The notes: generated by a model not told the origin, from the sequence alone. DNA of 6,061 bases from Hyphomicrobiales bacterium (GCA_017849395.1 JAFIHO010000250.1:1-6061); one strand, 5' to 3'. Positions 1 through 5,944 are shown, counted from the first letter of the stretch. Numbers and translations are program-made.

Positions 1-938
1 ATGAACGCTTCCGCTCCTATCTGCATCACATGATCGATGCGCCGCGCTGGCAGGGCGAGGACCTGAACGGCAAGCGCATCCTGATGGTGGGCGAACAGGG
101 CCTGGGCGATGAATTCATGTTCGCCAACATATTGCCCGACATCCAGAAAGCGGTCGGGCCGGACGGCAAGATGCAGATCGCGGTCGATCCGCGCCTGGTG
201 CCGCTGTTCCAGCGCTCCTTCCCGGATGCCGATGTCGGCACCTATGACGACCGCACCCTGATGGACGCCGATGGCAACAAGGCGCTGCGGCTCATTCCCT
301 TCGCGACCAAGAGCAACAAGCCCGACCTGTGGTCGCCGATGGGAAGCGCGCTGCAATATTATCGCAAGACGGTCGATTCATTTCCGCATCAGCCCTTCCT
401 CAAGCCCGATCCGATGCGGGTGGAGGAGTTCCGCGAGATGCTGGCGAAACTGCCGGGACGCAAGGTTGGCATCTGCTGGCGGTCCATGATGCTGGGCGCC
501 AAGAGGGCCAAATATTACAGCCCGATCGACGCATGGGGGCCCATCCTGAAGACGCCGGGCGTGACATTCGTCAATCTTCAGTATGGCGATTGCGCCGCCG
601 AAATCGCGCGCGCTGTTGAGCGGTTCGGTGTCACCATTCACCAGATGCCGGGACTGAACCTGAAAGACGATATCGACGGCGCGGCGGCGTTGACCCTGGC
701 GCTGGACCTGGTGATCTCCGCACCGACAGCGGCGGCGGCCACCGCGGCAAGCGTGGGCGCCGAAGTGTGGTTCCTTACGGCGGGCCGGACCTGGCCGCAG
801 CTCAATACGGATGAATATCCCTGGTATGCGAAGACGCGCGTGCTTTCGCCGGAGAAGTTCGGCGACTGGGCATCCCTGATGCCGAGAACGGCTGAGGAAC
901 TGAGCGCCTTCGCCGCCGAAGCCGCTTCCAGCGGCTAA
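1..938 (+). CDS. Glycosyltransferase-like C-terminal region of a probable TPR protein (5' truncated)
   Basis: Partial gene. The frame is open from base 3, so the start lies upstream, and the ATG at 30 is probably internal (the preceding residues read ERFRSYLHH). The visible part of about 311 residues resembles the glycosyltransferase-like domain found at the C-terminus of many bacterial tetratricopeptide proteins. It has a first Rossmann-like strand and glycine loop, RILMVGEQGLGD (about nt 75-110). A second half opens with VGICWR (about nt 465-482), followed by NLQYGD (about nt 573-590) and a donor-site-like segment DLVISAPTAAAATAASVG (from about nt 705), then WPQL and PWY near the end. The histidine often seen in the AHLAGALG-type segment is not visible. 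The likely role is sugar transfer to protein or surface polysaccharide in the cytoplasm; substrate unknown. No TPR repeats are visible because the N-terminus is missing. It converges on the next gene with a 4-base overlap of stop codons. Confidence 0.75.
   Translation, partial: ERFRSYLHHMIDAPRWQGEDLNGKRILMVGEQGLGDEFMFANILPDIQKAVGPDGKMQIAVDPRLVPLFQRSFPDADVGTYDDRTLMDADGNKALRLIPFATKSNKPDLWSPMGSALQYYRKTVDSFPHQPFLKPDPMRVEEFREMLAKLPGRKVGICWRSMMLGAKRAKYYSPIDAWGPILKTPGVTFVNLQYGDCAAEIARAVERFGVTIHQMPGLNLKDDIDGAAALTLALDLVISAPTAAAATAASVGAEVWFLTAGRTWPQLNTDEYPWYAKTRVLSPEKFGDWASLMPRTAEELSAFAAEAASSG
920..936. terminator. Short GC hairpin at convergent gene ends
   Basis: A perfect 6-bp stem, AGCCGC/GCGGCT (920-925 and 931-936), with a 5-nt loop lies at the point where the glycosyltransferase-like gene and the 121-aa gene converge. 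It covers the last codons of the first gene and touches both stop codons. No T-run follows on either strand, so it is at best a weak bidirectional terminator or an mRNA 3'-end stabiliser. It could also be a chance product of GC-rich codons. Confidence 0.3.
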
Positions 939-1300
939 CGCGGCAGATCGCCTTCTTCCAGCATCAGCTCGAAGGGCCGGCCGCGCGAGGCGGGCTCCCA
1001 GCCCGCGTCCATCGCAAGGCGAACGGCGCGCGCCAGATCGGCGGGGTCTATCCGCGGCTTGTCGGGAAAGCGCGAGGCGTGATGCTGCCGCTTCTCGAAC
1101 GGATATTGCAGGATGAGTTCGCGCCAGGCTTTCAGATCGCCATGCCGGGTTTTGGTCTCGTCATGCCGCACCACACTCACGCGCAGGCCGATATCGCCAT
1201 CGGTGGTGCCCCGCATGGGTTCGCTTTTCACGGACCAGCGCAAGGGCACCTCATCCACGGTTATCATCCCGCCGATATCGCGCTTCTTTTTTCCAGACAT
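935..1300 (-). CDS. Conserved-looking small protein of unknown function (121 aa)
   Basis: I do not recognise this protein. It is small, soluble-looking and charged, with no signal peptide or membrane segment. Residues 1-8 are lysine-rich (MSGKKKRD). Residues 13-65 look like beta strands (ITVDEVPLRW and LRVSVVRHDE). Residues 84-101 look like an amphipathic helix (DPADLARAVRLAMDAGW), followed by a closing SRGRPFELML strand. Tryptophans lie at 22, 59 and 101. It is the last gene of the leftward run: its ATG shares one base with the transglutaminase stop (TAATG) and no Shine-Dalgarno precedes it, so translation probably depends on coupling to the gene before. An alternative start is Met12 (base 1267), preceded by GGCGGG. 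Its position suggests a partner or accessory of the ATP-grasp/alpha-E/transglutaminase module, but the sequence gives no direct functional clue. Confidence 0.75.
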   Translation of the reverse strand: MSGKKKRDIGGMITVDEVPLRWSVKSEPMRGTTDGDIGLRVSVVRHDETKTRHGDLKAWRELILQYPFEKRQHHASRFPDKPRIDPADLARAVRLAMDAGWEPASRGRPFELMLEEGDLPR

Positions 1301-2268
1301 TACTGTTGCTGTTGTTGTTGCTGGTGGTGATAGAGCCGTTCCGGCATGGAGTAGGTCGGGGTAGCGGATGACATGGGGCGCGCGACCTTCAGGAAATCCT
1401 CGTGACGCACCGGGGCGGCAGTCGGCTCCAGCGAAACGGCGATGGACAATTCGCTGTCGGCGACACCCTTGAACGTGCCGCGTGTCGGCGGCACATCGGC
1501 ATAGTCACGCCCCACCGCCGCGCGCACATGCCGCTCACGCGGCATGATGTTGTTGGTGGGATCGAAGCCGACCCATCCCAGGGAGGGCAGCCAGGCTTCC
1601 ACCCAGGCATGGGTCGCATCGGCGCGGGATCGGTCGCGCGCGCCCTTGTGATAGAGATAGCCCGAGACATAGCGGGTTGGGATGCCCCAGCTTCGCGCGA
1701 TGGCGATCATGATATGGGCGAAATCCTGGCAGACGCCGCGCCGTTCGCCCAGCGCATGTTCGATGGGGGAATGCACTTCGGTGATGCCCGATTCATATTC
1801 GAAGGAATCGTAGATACCGCGCATCAGCTTCACGAGCGCGGTCAGGGGATCCCCTTGCGGCTTTTCCAGTTCGGCGATGCGCATGAAGGCGGCCAATTCG
1901 GGCGACATGCGCGCGAATTTCGATGCGCCCATCATGTCGAAATGATCGTCATGCAGGTTGAAATTGTTGTAGCGGCCCCATTCCAGGTCATCCAGCCGTT
2001 CCGGCAGCGGCGAGATGAGACCGATCTCGACCACCGCCTGGGCGTCGATGCGCAGTTCTTCATGCTCCCGCAGCAGGTTGAAATGATAGACCGCGTTGCC
2101 GAGATGGTCGGTATACGCATAAAGCTGGGCGCGCGGATTGGTCGATATCTGGAAGCTGCGCAAGGTCTGCGGCCCCTCCGAGCGCGGCTGCATGCGGATT
2201 TCCATGACGCTTTCGCGCACGGGCGCGGAATAGCGGAACTGGGTGATGTGCCTTATCGAATAAAACAT
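1300..2268 (-). CDS. Transglutaminase-like cysteine protein with bacterial N-terminal domain and polyglutamine tail
   Basis: A 322-residue protein of the bacterial transglutaminase-like family. The N-terminal part (about 1-90, starting MFYSIRHITQFRYSAPV) matches the beta-rich domain that precedes the catalytic core in this family. The core shows the full triad: Cys180 in GERRGVCQDFAH, His220 in ATHAWVEAWLP and Asp236 in GWVGFDPTN. Bacterial members may act as peptidases or amide hydrolases, or form isopeptide bonds; the sequence does not decide which. No signal peptide is seen, so it is likely cytoplasmic. The start is supported by GAGAGG five bases upstream (2274-2279). It lies third in a leftward run behind the ATP-grasp and alpha-E genes, its usual partners. 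Oddities: the C-terminus is HH followed by seven glutamines (residues 314-322), and the stop overlaps the next start by one base. Confidence 0.92.
   Translation of the reverse strand: MFYSIRHITQFRYSAPVRESVMEIRMQPRSEGPQTLRSFQISTNPRAQLYAYTDHLGNAVYHFNLLREHEELRIDAQAVVEIGLISPLPERLDDLEWGRYNNFNLHDDHFDMMGASKFARMSPELAAFMRIAELEKPQGDPLTALVKLMRGIYDSFEYESGITEVHSPIEHALGERRGVCQDFAHIMIAIARSWGIPTRYVSGYLYHKGARDRSRADATHAWVEAWLPSLGWVGFDPTNNIMPRERHVRAAVGRDYADVPPTRGTFKGVADSELSIAVSLEPTAAPVRHEDFLKVARPMSSATPTYSMPERLYHHQQQQQQQ
1303..1323 (-). repeat. CAG/CAA trinucleotide tract encoding seven glutamines
   Basis: On the - strand the last seven sense codons of the transglutaminase-like gene are CAG, CAA, CAA, CAA, CAG, CAA, CAG, preceded by two CAC histidine codons (1324-1329). 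The tract is a CAR trinucleotide repeat that could gain or lose codons by slippage without changing frame. It also supplies an unstructured, CA-rich stretch directly upstream of the start codon of the next gene, where a Shine-Dalgarno would normally be. Confidence 0.9.
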
Positions 2269-2273
2269 CAGGG

Positions 2274-2279
2274 CCTCTC
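2274..2279 (-). promoter_or_regulatory. Ribosome binding site of the transglutaminase-like gene
   Basis: On the - strand GAGAGG lies five bases before the ATG at 2268. This supports independent translation initiation after the 133-base gap that follows the alpha-E gene, and it fixes the start at the family-typical MFYSIRH. Confidence 0.65.
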
Positions 2280-2290
2280 AGCACACGCCG

Positions 2291-2387
2291 GCTCCCTTCC
2301 CCTGCTGCGCGTAGCGCATGGCGGGGGAAGGTGTCGCAGCGAGGTGTCGGCGGTACGCCGACCCGAGCTGTGACGGATGGGGGCGAC
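2291..2387 (+). repeat. Intergenic palindromic element, copy 1
   Basis: The gap between the transglutaminase-like and alpha-E genes holds nested inverted repeats. The first hairpin has outer arms CCTTCCCC (2295-2302) and GGGGAAGG (2324-2331) enclosing an inner pair TGCGC/GCGCA (2306-2310 and 2314-2318). A second hairpin has 7-bp perfect arms GTCGGCG/CGCCGAC (2346-2352 and 2356-2362) with a GTA loop. The core at 2305-2323 matches, with one extra base, the reverse complement of 3453-3472 in the next upstream gap. This pattern suggests a dispersed REP-like family. The outer boundaries are approximate. Confidence 0.55.
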
Positions 2388-2388
2388 A

Positions 2389-2422
2389 GGCGCGGAAACC
2401 GTCATAAGACGGTTTCCGCGCC
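2389..2422 (-). terminator. Perfect 15-bp inverted repeat across the alpha-E stop codon
   Basis: Arms 2389-2403 and 2408-2422 are exact reverse complements separated by a 4-base loop. On the - strand the first arm is the last five full codons before the final Leu (G-A-E-T-V), the loop holds the Leu codon end and the T of TGA, and the second arm begins inside the stop codon. The stem is long and GC-rich but no U-run follows, so a classic intrinsic terminator is unlikely. It could partly attenuate transcription, block 3' exonucleases or mark an mRNA processing point between the alpha-E and transglutaminase-like cistrons. Confidence 0.6.
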
Positions 2423-3343
2423 ATAAGTGATGTAGGACGCGTAGAGCGTTTCGTGAATCTTTTCACACTGACGCGTGATGTCAGCAAGGAAACCGGCAAC
2501 GCCGCCGGACATCAGGTCATCGACCTGGCCGAAATCGACGGCGGCCTTCAGACGTCCCGCGAGCCGTTCCACCGCCGCGCGGCGGGCGGGCGGCGCACCG
2601 GGCGCCACCCGCGCGAGGGCTTCCGTCACGCGATCGACCGAGAAGCAGATGGAATGCGGAAACTCGGTATCGAACAACAGGAATTCGGCGATCTTCTGCG
2701 GCCGGATCGAGGCGGTATAGCGCTTGGTATAGGGCTCCCATGCCGAGCAGAATTTCAGCAGCACCAGCCAGTCGAAATATTTCGGTCCCGTCGTCCCGTC
2801 CTGCGCGGCGCGGAAATGCACGTCCAGCAGGCGGCCCATCAACTGCACCCGTTCGATATGGCGGCCCAGTTCCAGGAAGTACCAGCCTTCGCCATGGCTG
2901 AGTGTGGAATAGGTCACGCCCTCCAGCGCATGCATTTCCTCCAGCGCCTCGCGGAACAGCCGCGCGGGCGAATGCACCCAGATGGAATCCATCGTGACCG
3001 GCGAAAGCCGCAGATAGAGGCGGTTGAGATACTCCCACACTTCGTTGGACAGCGCCTCGCGCACCTGGCGGGCATTGTCGCGCGCCAGCGCCAGCGAGGT
3101 GATGAGCGCGCCGTCATTTTCGCGGTCGAAGGCGAGGCGGCGGGTGGTGGCAAAAGCATCATGCGGCGCGGGTTTGGTATCGCCGGTCAGCGCCTCGATC
3201 ACCCGCGCCCAGGAGGCGTTGGCATCTTCGGGCGTCTGTTCCACCATGGATTCCAGCTTCACCGCCAGCACGCGCGCGGTATGCTCGGCGCGTTCGATAT
3301 AGCGGGCCATCCAGTAGAGCGAGTCTGCGACGCGGGAGAGCAT
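2402..3343 (-). CDS. Alpha-E domain protein (DUF403 family)
   Basis: A 313-residue, largely alpha-helical protein of the alpha-E (DUF403) family. Family-typical segments are MLSRVADSLYWMARYIERAE at the N-terminus (1-20), ARDNARQVREALSNEVWEYLN (87-107), GWYFLELGRHIERVQLMGRL (153-172) and EFPHSI (227-232). The molecular activity is not established. The family recurs beside circularly permuted ATP-grasp and transglutaminase-like genes and is thought to work with them on a peptide or amide-bond product. The frame is open for another 57 codons upstream, to 3514, but that stretch is the intergenic palindromic element and lacks family similarity. The start at 3343 matches the family N-terminus and has an AGAGGGGGG ribosome site just upstream. 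The gene lies 172 bases after the ATP-grasp stop, and its own stop sits within a perfect inverted repeat. Confidence 0.92.
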   Translation of the reverse strand: MLSRVADSLYWMARYIERAEHTARVLAVKLESMVEQTPEDANASWARVIEALTGDTKPAPHDAFATTRRLAFDRENDGALITSLALARDNARQVREALSNEVWEYLNRLYLRLSPVTMDSIWVHSPARLFREALEEMHALEGVTYSTLSHGEGWYFLELGRHIERVQLMGRLLDVHFRAAQDGTTGPKYFDWLVLLKFCSAWEPYTKRYTASIRPQKIAEFLLFDTEFPHSICFSVDRVTEALARVAPGAPPARRAAVERLAGRLKAAVDFGQVDDLMSGGVAGFLADITRQCEKIHETLYASYITYGAETVL

Positions 3344-3351
3344 TACTGTTG

Positions 3352-3360
3352 CCCCCCTCT
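3352..3360 (-). promoter_or_regulatory. Ribosome binding site deciding the alpha-E start
   Basis: On the - strand AGAGGGGGG lies eight bases before the ATG at 3343. It supports this start over the longer open frame reaching to 3514, which would translate the palindromic element. Confidence 0.65.
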
Positions 3361-3378
3361 GGCCGCGAACTTCTTGTT

Positions 3379-3482
3379 GGCGCTCCGGCTCGCGCCTACA
3401 CGCTGCTCTCGCGCTAGCGACGTTCGGTACGCTGTCGCTACCAAACCCCTCGCGCCATGCGCTAGCGCGCAGTGGGGGGAGA
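3379..3482 (-). repeat. Intergenic palindromic element, copy 2 (inverted relative to copy 1)
   Basis: The gap between the alpha-E and ATP-grasp genes is rich in short palindromes: GGCGC/GCGCC (3379-3383 and 3392-3396), TAGCGAC/GTCGCTA (3415-3421 and 3434-3440) and the exact 10-bp palindrome GCGCTAGCGC (3459-3468). The reverse complement of 3453-3472 matches the core of copy 1 (2305-2323) except for one inserted base, and both cores are flanked by C-runs and G-runs. The two copies face opposite ways and bracket the alpha-E gene. The frame is open through the element in at least two - strand frames, which looks incidental. The ends are approximate. Confidence 0.5.
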
Positions 3483-3515
3483 AAGCCGGTGTTATGGTCT
3501 GGCCGCAAACCCACA

Positions 3516-5036
3516 TCACTGGTTCAACACCCAGGTATCTTTCGAGCCGCCGCCCTGAGAGGAGTTCACCACAAGGCTGCCGCGCTTCAGCGCCACGCGG
3601 GTCAGCGCGCCGGGCACGATCTTGGTTTCGGAGCCATGCAGGATGAAGGGGCGCAGATCGACATGCCGCGCCTCGACCCCGCCGCCCACGAATGTCGGGG
3701 CGGTGGAAAGCTGGATGGTGGGCTGGGCGATGTAATTGTCGGGATCGGCTTTCAGCTTGCGGGCGAAATCCTCGCGCTCCGCCTGGCTGGCGTGCGGGCC
3801 GACCAGCATGCCATAGCCGCCGGATTCGCCCACCGCCTTCACCACCAGCTTGTCGAGATTGGCCAGCACATGCTTGAGCGATTTCTCCTCCCGGCACAAG
3901 AAGGTCTCGACATTCTCAAGGATAGGCTCCTCCGCCAGATAGTAGCGGATCAGGCGCGGCACATAGGCGTAAACCGCCTTGTCGTCCGCGACGCCCGTTC
4001 CCAGCGCATTGGCGATCATCACATTGCCGGCGCGATAGGCGTTGAACAGGCCCGGCACGCCCAGCGACGAATCCTCGCGGAAGATCAGCGGATCGACGAA
4101 GTCATCGTCGATCCGGCGATAGATGACGTCGATGCGCTTCAGGCCCGATGTGGTGCGGGTATAGACGACATTGTCATTGACCAGCAGGTCGCGGCCTTCC
4201 ACCAGCTCCACGCCCATCTGGCGCGCCAGGAAGGCGTGCTCGAAATAGGCGGAATTGAACACGCCGGGCGTCAGAATCGCGATGGAGACATCTTCGTGGA
4301 ACGGGGCCAGCGAGCGCAGGGTCGCGAGCAGCTCCAGCGGATAATGCTCGATGGGACGCACACCCATGGTGCGGAACACGGCCGGGAAGGCGCGGCGCAC
4401 CACATCGCGGTTGGCGAGCATGTAGGACACGCCCGAGGGGACGCGCAGATTGTCTTCCAGCACCACGAAGTCGCCCGCTTCGTTGCGCACCAGATCGCTG
4501 CCGCAGATGTTCACATAGGCGCCGTGCGGCACCGGCAAGCCGCGCATCTCGCGCCGGTAATGCTTGGAGCCATAGATCATGGTGCGGGGGACCACGCCGT
4601 CCTTCAGCACGCGCCCGTCGCTATAGATGTCGCGCAGGAACAGGTTGAGGGCGAGGATGCGCTGGGTCAGGCCGCGCTCGATACGATCCCATTCCTTCGC
4701 AGTCACGATGCGGGGCAAGAGGTCGGTCGGGATGATCCGTTCGGTCGCCTGATTGTCGCTATAGACGGTGAAGGTGATGCCCTGATGCAGGAAGCTTTGT
4801 TCGCACGCCTGCTGGCGGCGGTTCAGTTCTTCCAGCGACAGAGTCGATAGACGGGCATCCAGCGCGGCATAGGGCAGGCGCGGACGGCCATCGGGGGCGA
4901 ACATTTCGTCATAGGGCTTGCCCAGTTCGTAGCGGGCGTAGGGCGGATCGATGCCGGGGCGGGCATTGTTGCCGGAGACGGCGACAATATCGGGGCCGCC
5001 AAAATCTTCGGTGTTGGCAAATGCCTCTTGCTGCAT
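3516..5036 (-). CDS. Circularly permuted type 2 ATP-grasp protein (DUF404/DUF407)
   Basis: A 506-residue protein of the circularly permuted ATP-grasp family, predicted to use ATP to activate a carboxylate and join it to an amine, as in amidoligases; the substrate is unknown. Landmarks, numbered from the chosen Met: YDEMFAPDGRPR (42-53), ICGSDLVR (177-184), VLEDNLRVPSGVSYML (192-207), the NAYRAGNVMIANALGTGVAD region (332-351), LVVKAVGESGGYGM (397-410, likely nucleotide loop), HVDLRPF (458-464) and the C-terminal VVNSSQGGGSKDTWVL (489-504). It is likely cytoplasmic. The frame also allows an ATG at 5099, but the 21 extra codons use CGT, TTT, TGT, AGG and ACT, unlike the rest of the gene, so 5036 is preferred. 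Neither start has a clear ribosome site. It is the first gene of the leftward module, followed by the alpha-E gene after 172 bases. Confidence 0.92.
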   Translation of the reverse strand: MQQEAFANTEDFGGPDIVAVSGNNARPGIDPPYARYELGKPYDEMFAPDGRPRLPYAALDARLSTLSLEELNRRQQACEQSFLHQGITFTVYSDNQATERIIPTDLLPRIVTAKEWDRIERGLTQRILALNLFLRDIYSDGRVLKDGVVPRTMIYGSKHYRREMRGLPVPHGAYVNICGSDLVRNEAGDFVVLEDNLRVPSGVSYMLANRDVVRRAFPAVFRTMGVRPIEHYPLELLATLRSLAPFHEDVSIAILTPGVFNSAYFEHAFLARQMGVELVEGRDLLVNDNVVYTRTTSGLKRIDVIYRRIDDDFVDPLIFREDSSLGVPGLFNAYRAGNVMIANALGTGVADDKAVYAYVPRLIRYYLAEEPILENVETFLCREEKSLKHVLANLDKLVVKAVGESGGYGMLVGPHASQAEREDFARKLKADPDNYIAQPTIQLSTAPTFVGGGVEARHVDLRPFILHGSETKIVPGALTRVALKRGSLVVNSSQGGGSKDTWVLNQ

Positions 5037-5184
5037 GAGCGAAGTGTGACGGGAGCAGACGCAGACCGCAAGCGGCCTGTTACAAAAGCGGCGACGCATC
5101 TTCGCAAAAATTGCATGCGGCTTCGACGCGAGAAGACAGCGCGATGCATGCCCCTCAAAGGGCTGTGTCTCATGTCGGAGGAAA

Positions 5185-5206
5185 GGACGGCGTTTGACTG
5201 CCGCCC
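5185..5206 (-). terminator. Hairpin between hemD and the ATP-grasp gene (weak terminator or attenuator)
   Basis: On the - strand GGGCGGC (5206-5200) pairs with GCCGTCC (5191-5185) around an 8-nt loop, giving seven pairs including one G-U, and is followed by TTTCC. It lies about 45 bases past the hemD stop, so it could end hemD transcription weakly. It also lies downstream of the predicted promoter at 5217-5244, near the start of that transcript, so it could act as a leader hairpin. The T-run is too short for a confident terminator call. Confidence 0.35.
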
Positions 5207-5216
5207 TCAGGATACA

Positions 5217-5244
5217 ACTATAGATTGAATCCCGGTCACGTCAA
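5217..5244 (-). promoter_or_regulatory. Predicted sigma-70-like promoter for the ATP-grasp/alpha-E/transglutaminase run
   Basis: On the - strand TTGACG (5244-5239) and TATAGT (5222-5217) are separated by 16 bases. Each hexamer matches five of six consensus positions. It lies immediately after the hemD stop at 5252 and points at the ATP-grasp gene. Transcription would begin near 5210, leaving a leader of about 175 nt before the ATG at 5036. This separates the module from hemD as its own transcription unit. Confidence 0.5.
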
Positions 5245-5251
5245 AGCCCGG

Positions 5252-5944
5252 TCAGCCCGCCAGACGGGCCAGCAGGGCATCCTGGTTGGGCCGCTCCGCG
5301 ATACGCACCGCCGCGAAAGACAGCGGCTCCAGACCTTCGGCGGTGGCGGCGCTGATGCAGGCGGCGATCACGCCCTTCACGGAGAATTCGCCCGCGAGCC
5401 GGGCAAAGGCGCGCGCGCTGCGCGGAGAGAAGAACAGCGCCGCATCAAGGGTATTCGCCACCAACGCATCGCGCACATCGGCTGGCAGGCTGGAGGCGGG
5501 ATCGACCCGGTAGAGCACGGCCTTGCGCAAGGTGAATCCATGGGCCGCGAGCGTCTCGGCCAGGACGCCGCTGCCCTGTTCGCCGGAAACATGCAGCAAC
5601 ACGCCCTTGTCCGGCACGGTCCAGCGCGCCGTCGCATCGCCCAGGGCGCGCGCATCGCCATCGGCGTTGCGGACATCGGCGAAGCCCGTCGCGGCAGCCA
5701 TGTCCGCGGTCTGGGGCCCGACCGCGAACAGCGGCAGATCGCGCCGCGGCGACAAGCGCGCGAACGCACGCACGCCATTGGCGCTGGTCGCCAGGATCGC
5801 CTGCACATCGTCCAGCGCGGGCGGCGGCATGTCGAAGAAATGCGTTTCCAGCAGCGGCGCCAGCAGCGTTTCGTGCCCCATGGCACGCAGCCGCGCGGCG
5901 GTTTCCGCGCCATCCTCTGCGGGCCGGGTCACCAGGACGCGCAT
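5252..5944 (-). CDS. hemD: Uroporphyrinogen-III synthase
   Basis: HemD closes hydroxymethylbilane to uroporphyrinogen III with inversion of ring D, a cytoplasmic step of tetrapyrrole synthesis. At 230 residues the length is normal for bacterial HemD. Sequence identity in this family is low, but the landmarks are present: MRVLVTRPAEDG at the N-terminus, LATSANGVRAF (51-61), FAVGPQTADMA (73-83), Tyr145 in AVLYRVD (the position of the family's conserved tyrosine), LFFSPRSARAF (170-180), CISAATAEGL (196-205) and RPNQDALL (218-225) at the C-terminus. The start at 5944 gives the family-typical N-terminus. No ribosome site is visible; a TAGAAT hexamer sits just upstream. The gene is divergent from tsaD across 47 bases. 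In many alphaproteobacteria hemC lies between tsaD and hemD; here hemC is absent. Confidence 0.93.
   Translation of the reverse strand: MRVLVTRPAEDGAETAARLRAMGHETLLAPLLETHFFDMPPPALDDVQAILATSANGVRAFARLSPRRDLPLFAVGPQTADMAAATGFADVRNADGDARALGDATARWTVPDKGVLLHVSGEQGSGVLAETLAAHGFTLRKAVLYRVDPASSLPADVRDALVANTLDAALFFSPRSARAFARLAGEFSVKGVIAACISAATAEGLEPLSFAAVRIAERPNQDALLARLAG

Noticed and set aside
1..30. ATG at base 1 as a gene start
   Set aside because: That frame stops after ten codons. The real gene is in the frame beginning at base 3 and enters from outside the window.
1402..2373. Long + strand open frame (323 codons) opposite the transglutaminase-like gene
   Set aside because: It is antisense to a gene with an intact catalytic triad. 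Its product is rich in H, R, G and Q without domain features, as expected of the complementary frame of a GC-rich gene.
3344..3514. 57-residue N-terminal extension of the alpha-E protein
   Set aside because: The frame is open, but the extension translates the palindromic element, lacks family similarity and would start next to the ATP-grasp stop. The ATG at 3343 has a ribosome site and the family N-terminus.
2453..3646. Long + strand open frame (397 codons) opposite the alpha-E gene
   Set aside because: Antisense shadow running through a palindromic gap into the ATP-grasp 3' end; low-complexity composition and no recognisable motif.
3343..3897. - strand open frame (184 codons) overlapping the ATP-grasp 3' end and ending TAATG at the alpha-E start
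   Set aside because: It is an out-of-frame shadow of the ATP-grasp gene that continues through the repeat. The suggestive end-to-start overlap with the alpha-E gene is not backed by coding-like composition.
3489..4850. Long + strand open frame (453 codons) opposite the ATP-grasp gene
   Set aside because: Antisense shadow of a clearly identified gene. The protein is a histidine- and glutamine-rich string with no domain signature.
5037..5099. Earlier ATG (5099) for the ATP-grasp gene
   Set aside because: The 21 added codons show codon use unlike the rest of the gene and two nearby cysteines of no family relevance. It cannot be fully excluded because neither start has a good ribosome site.
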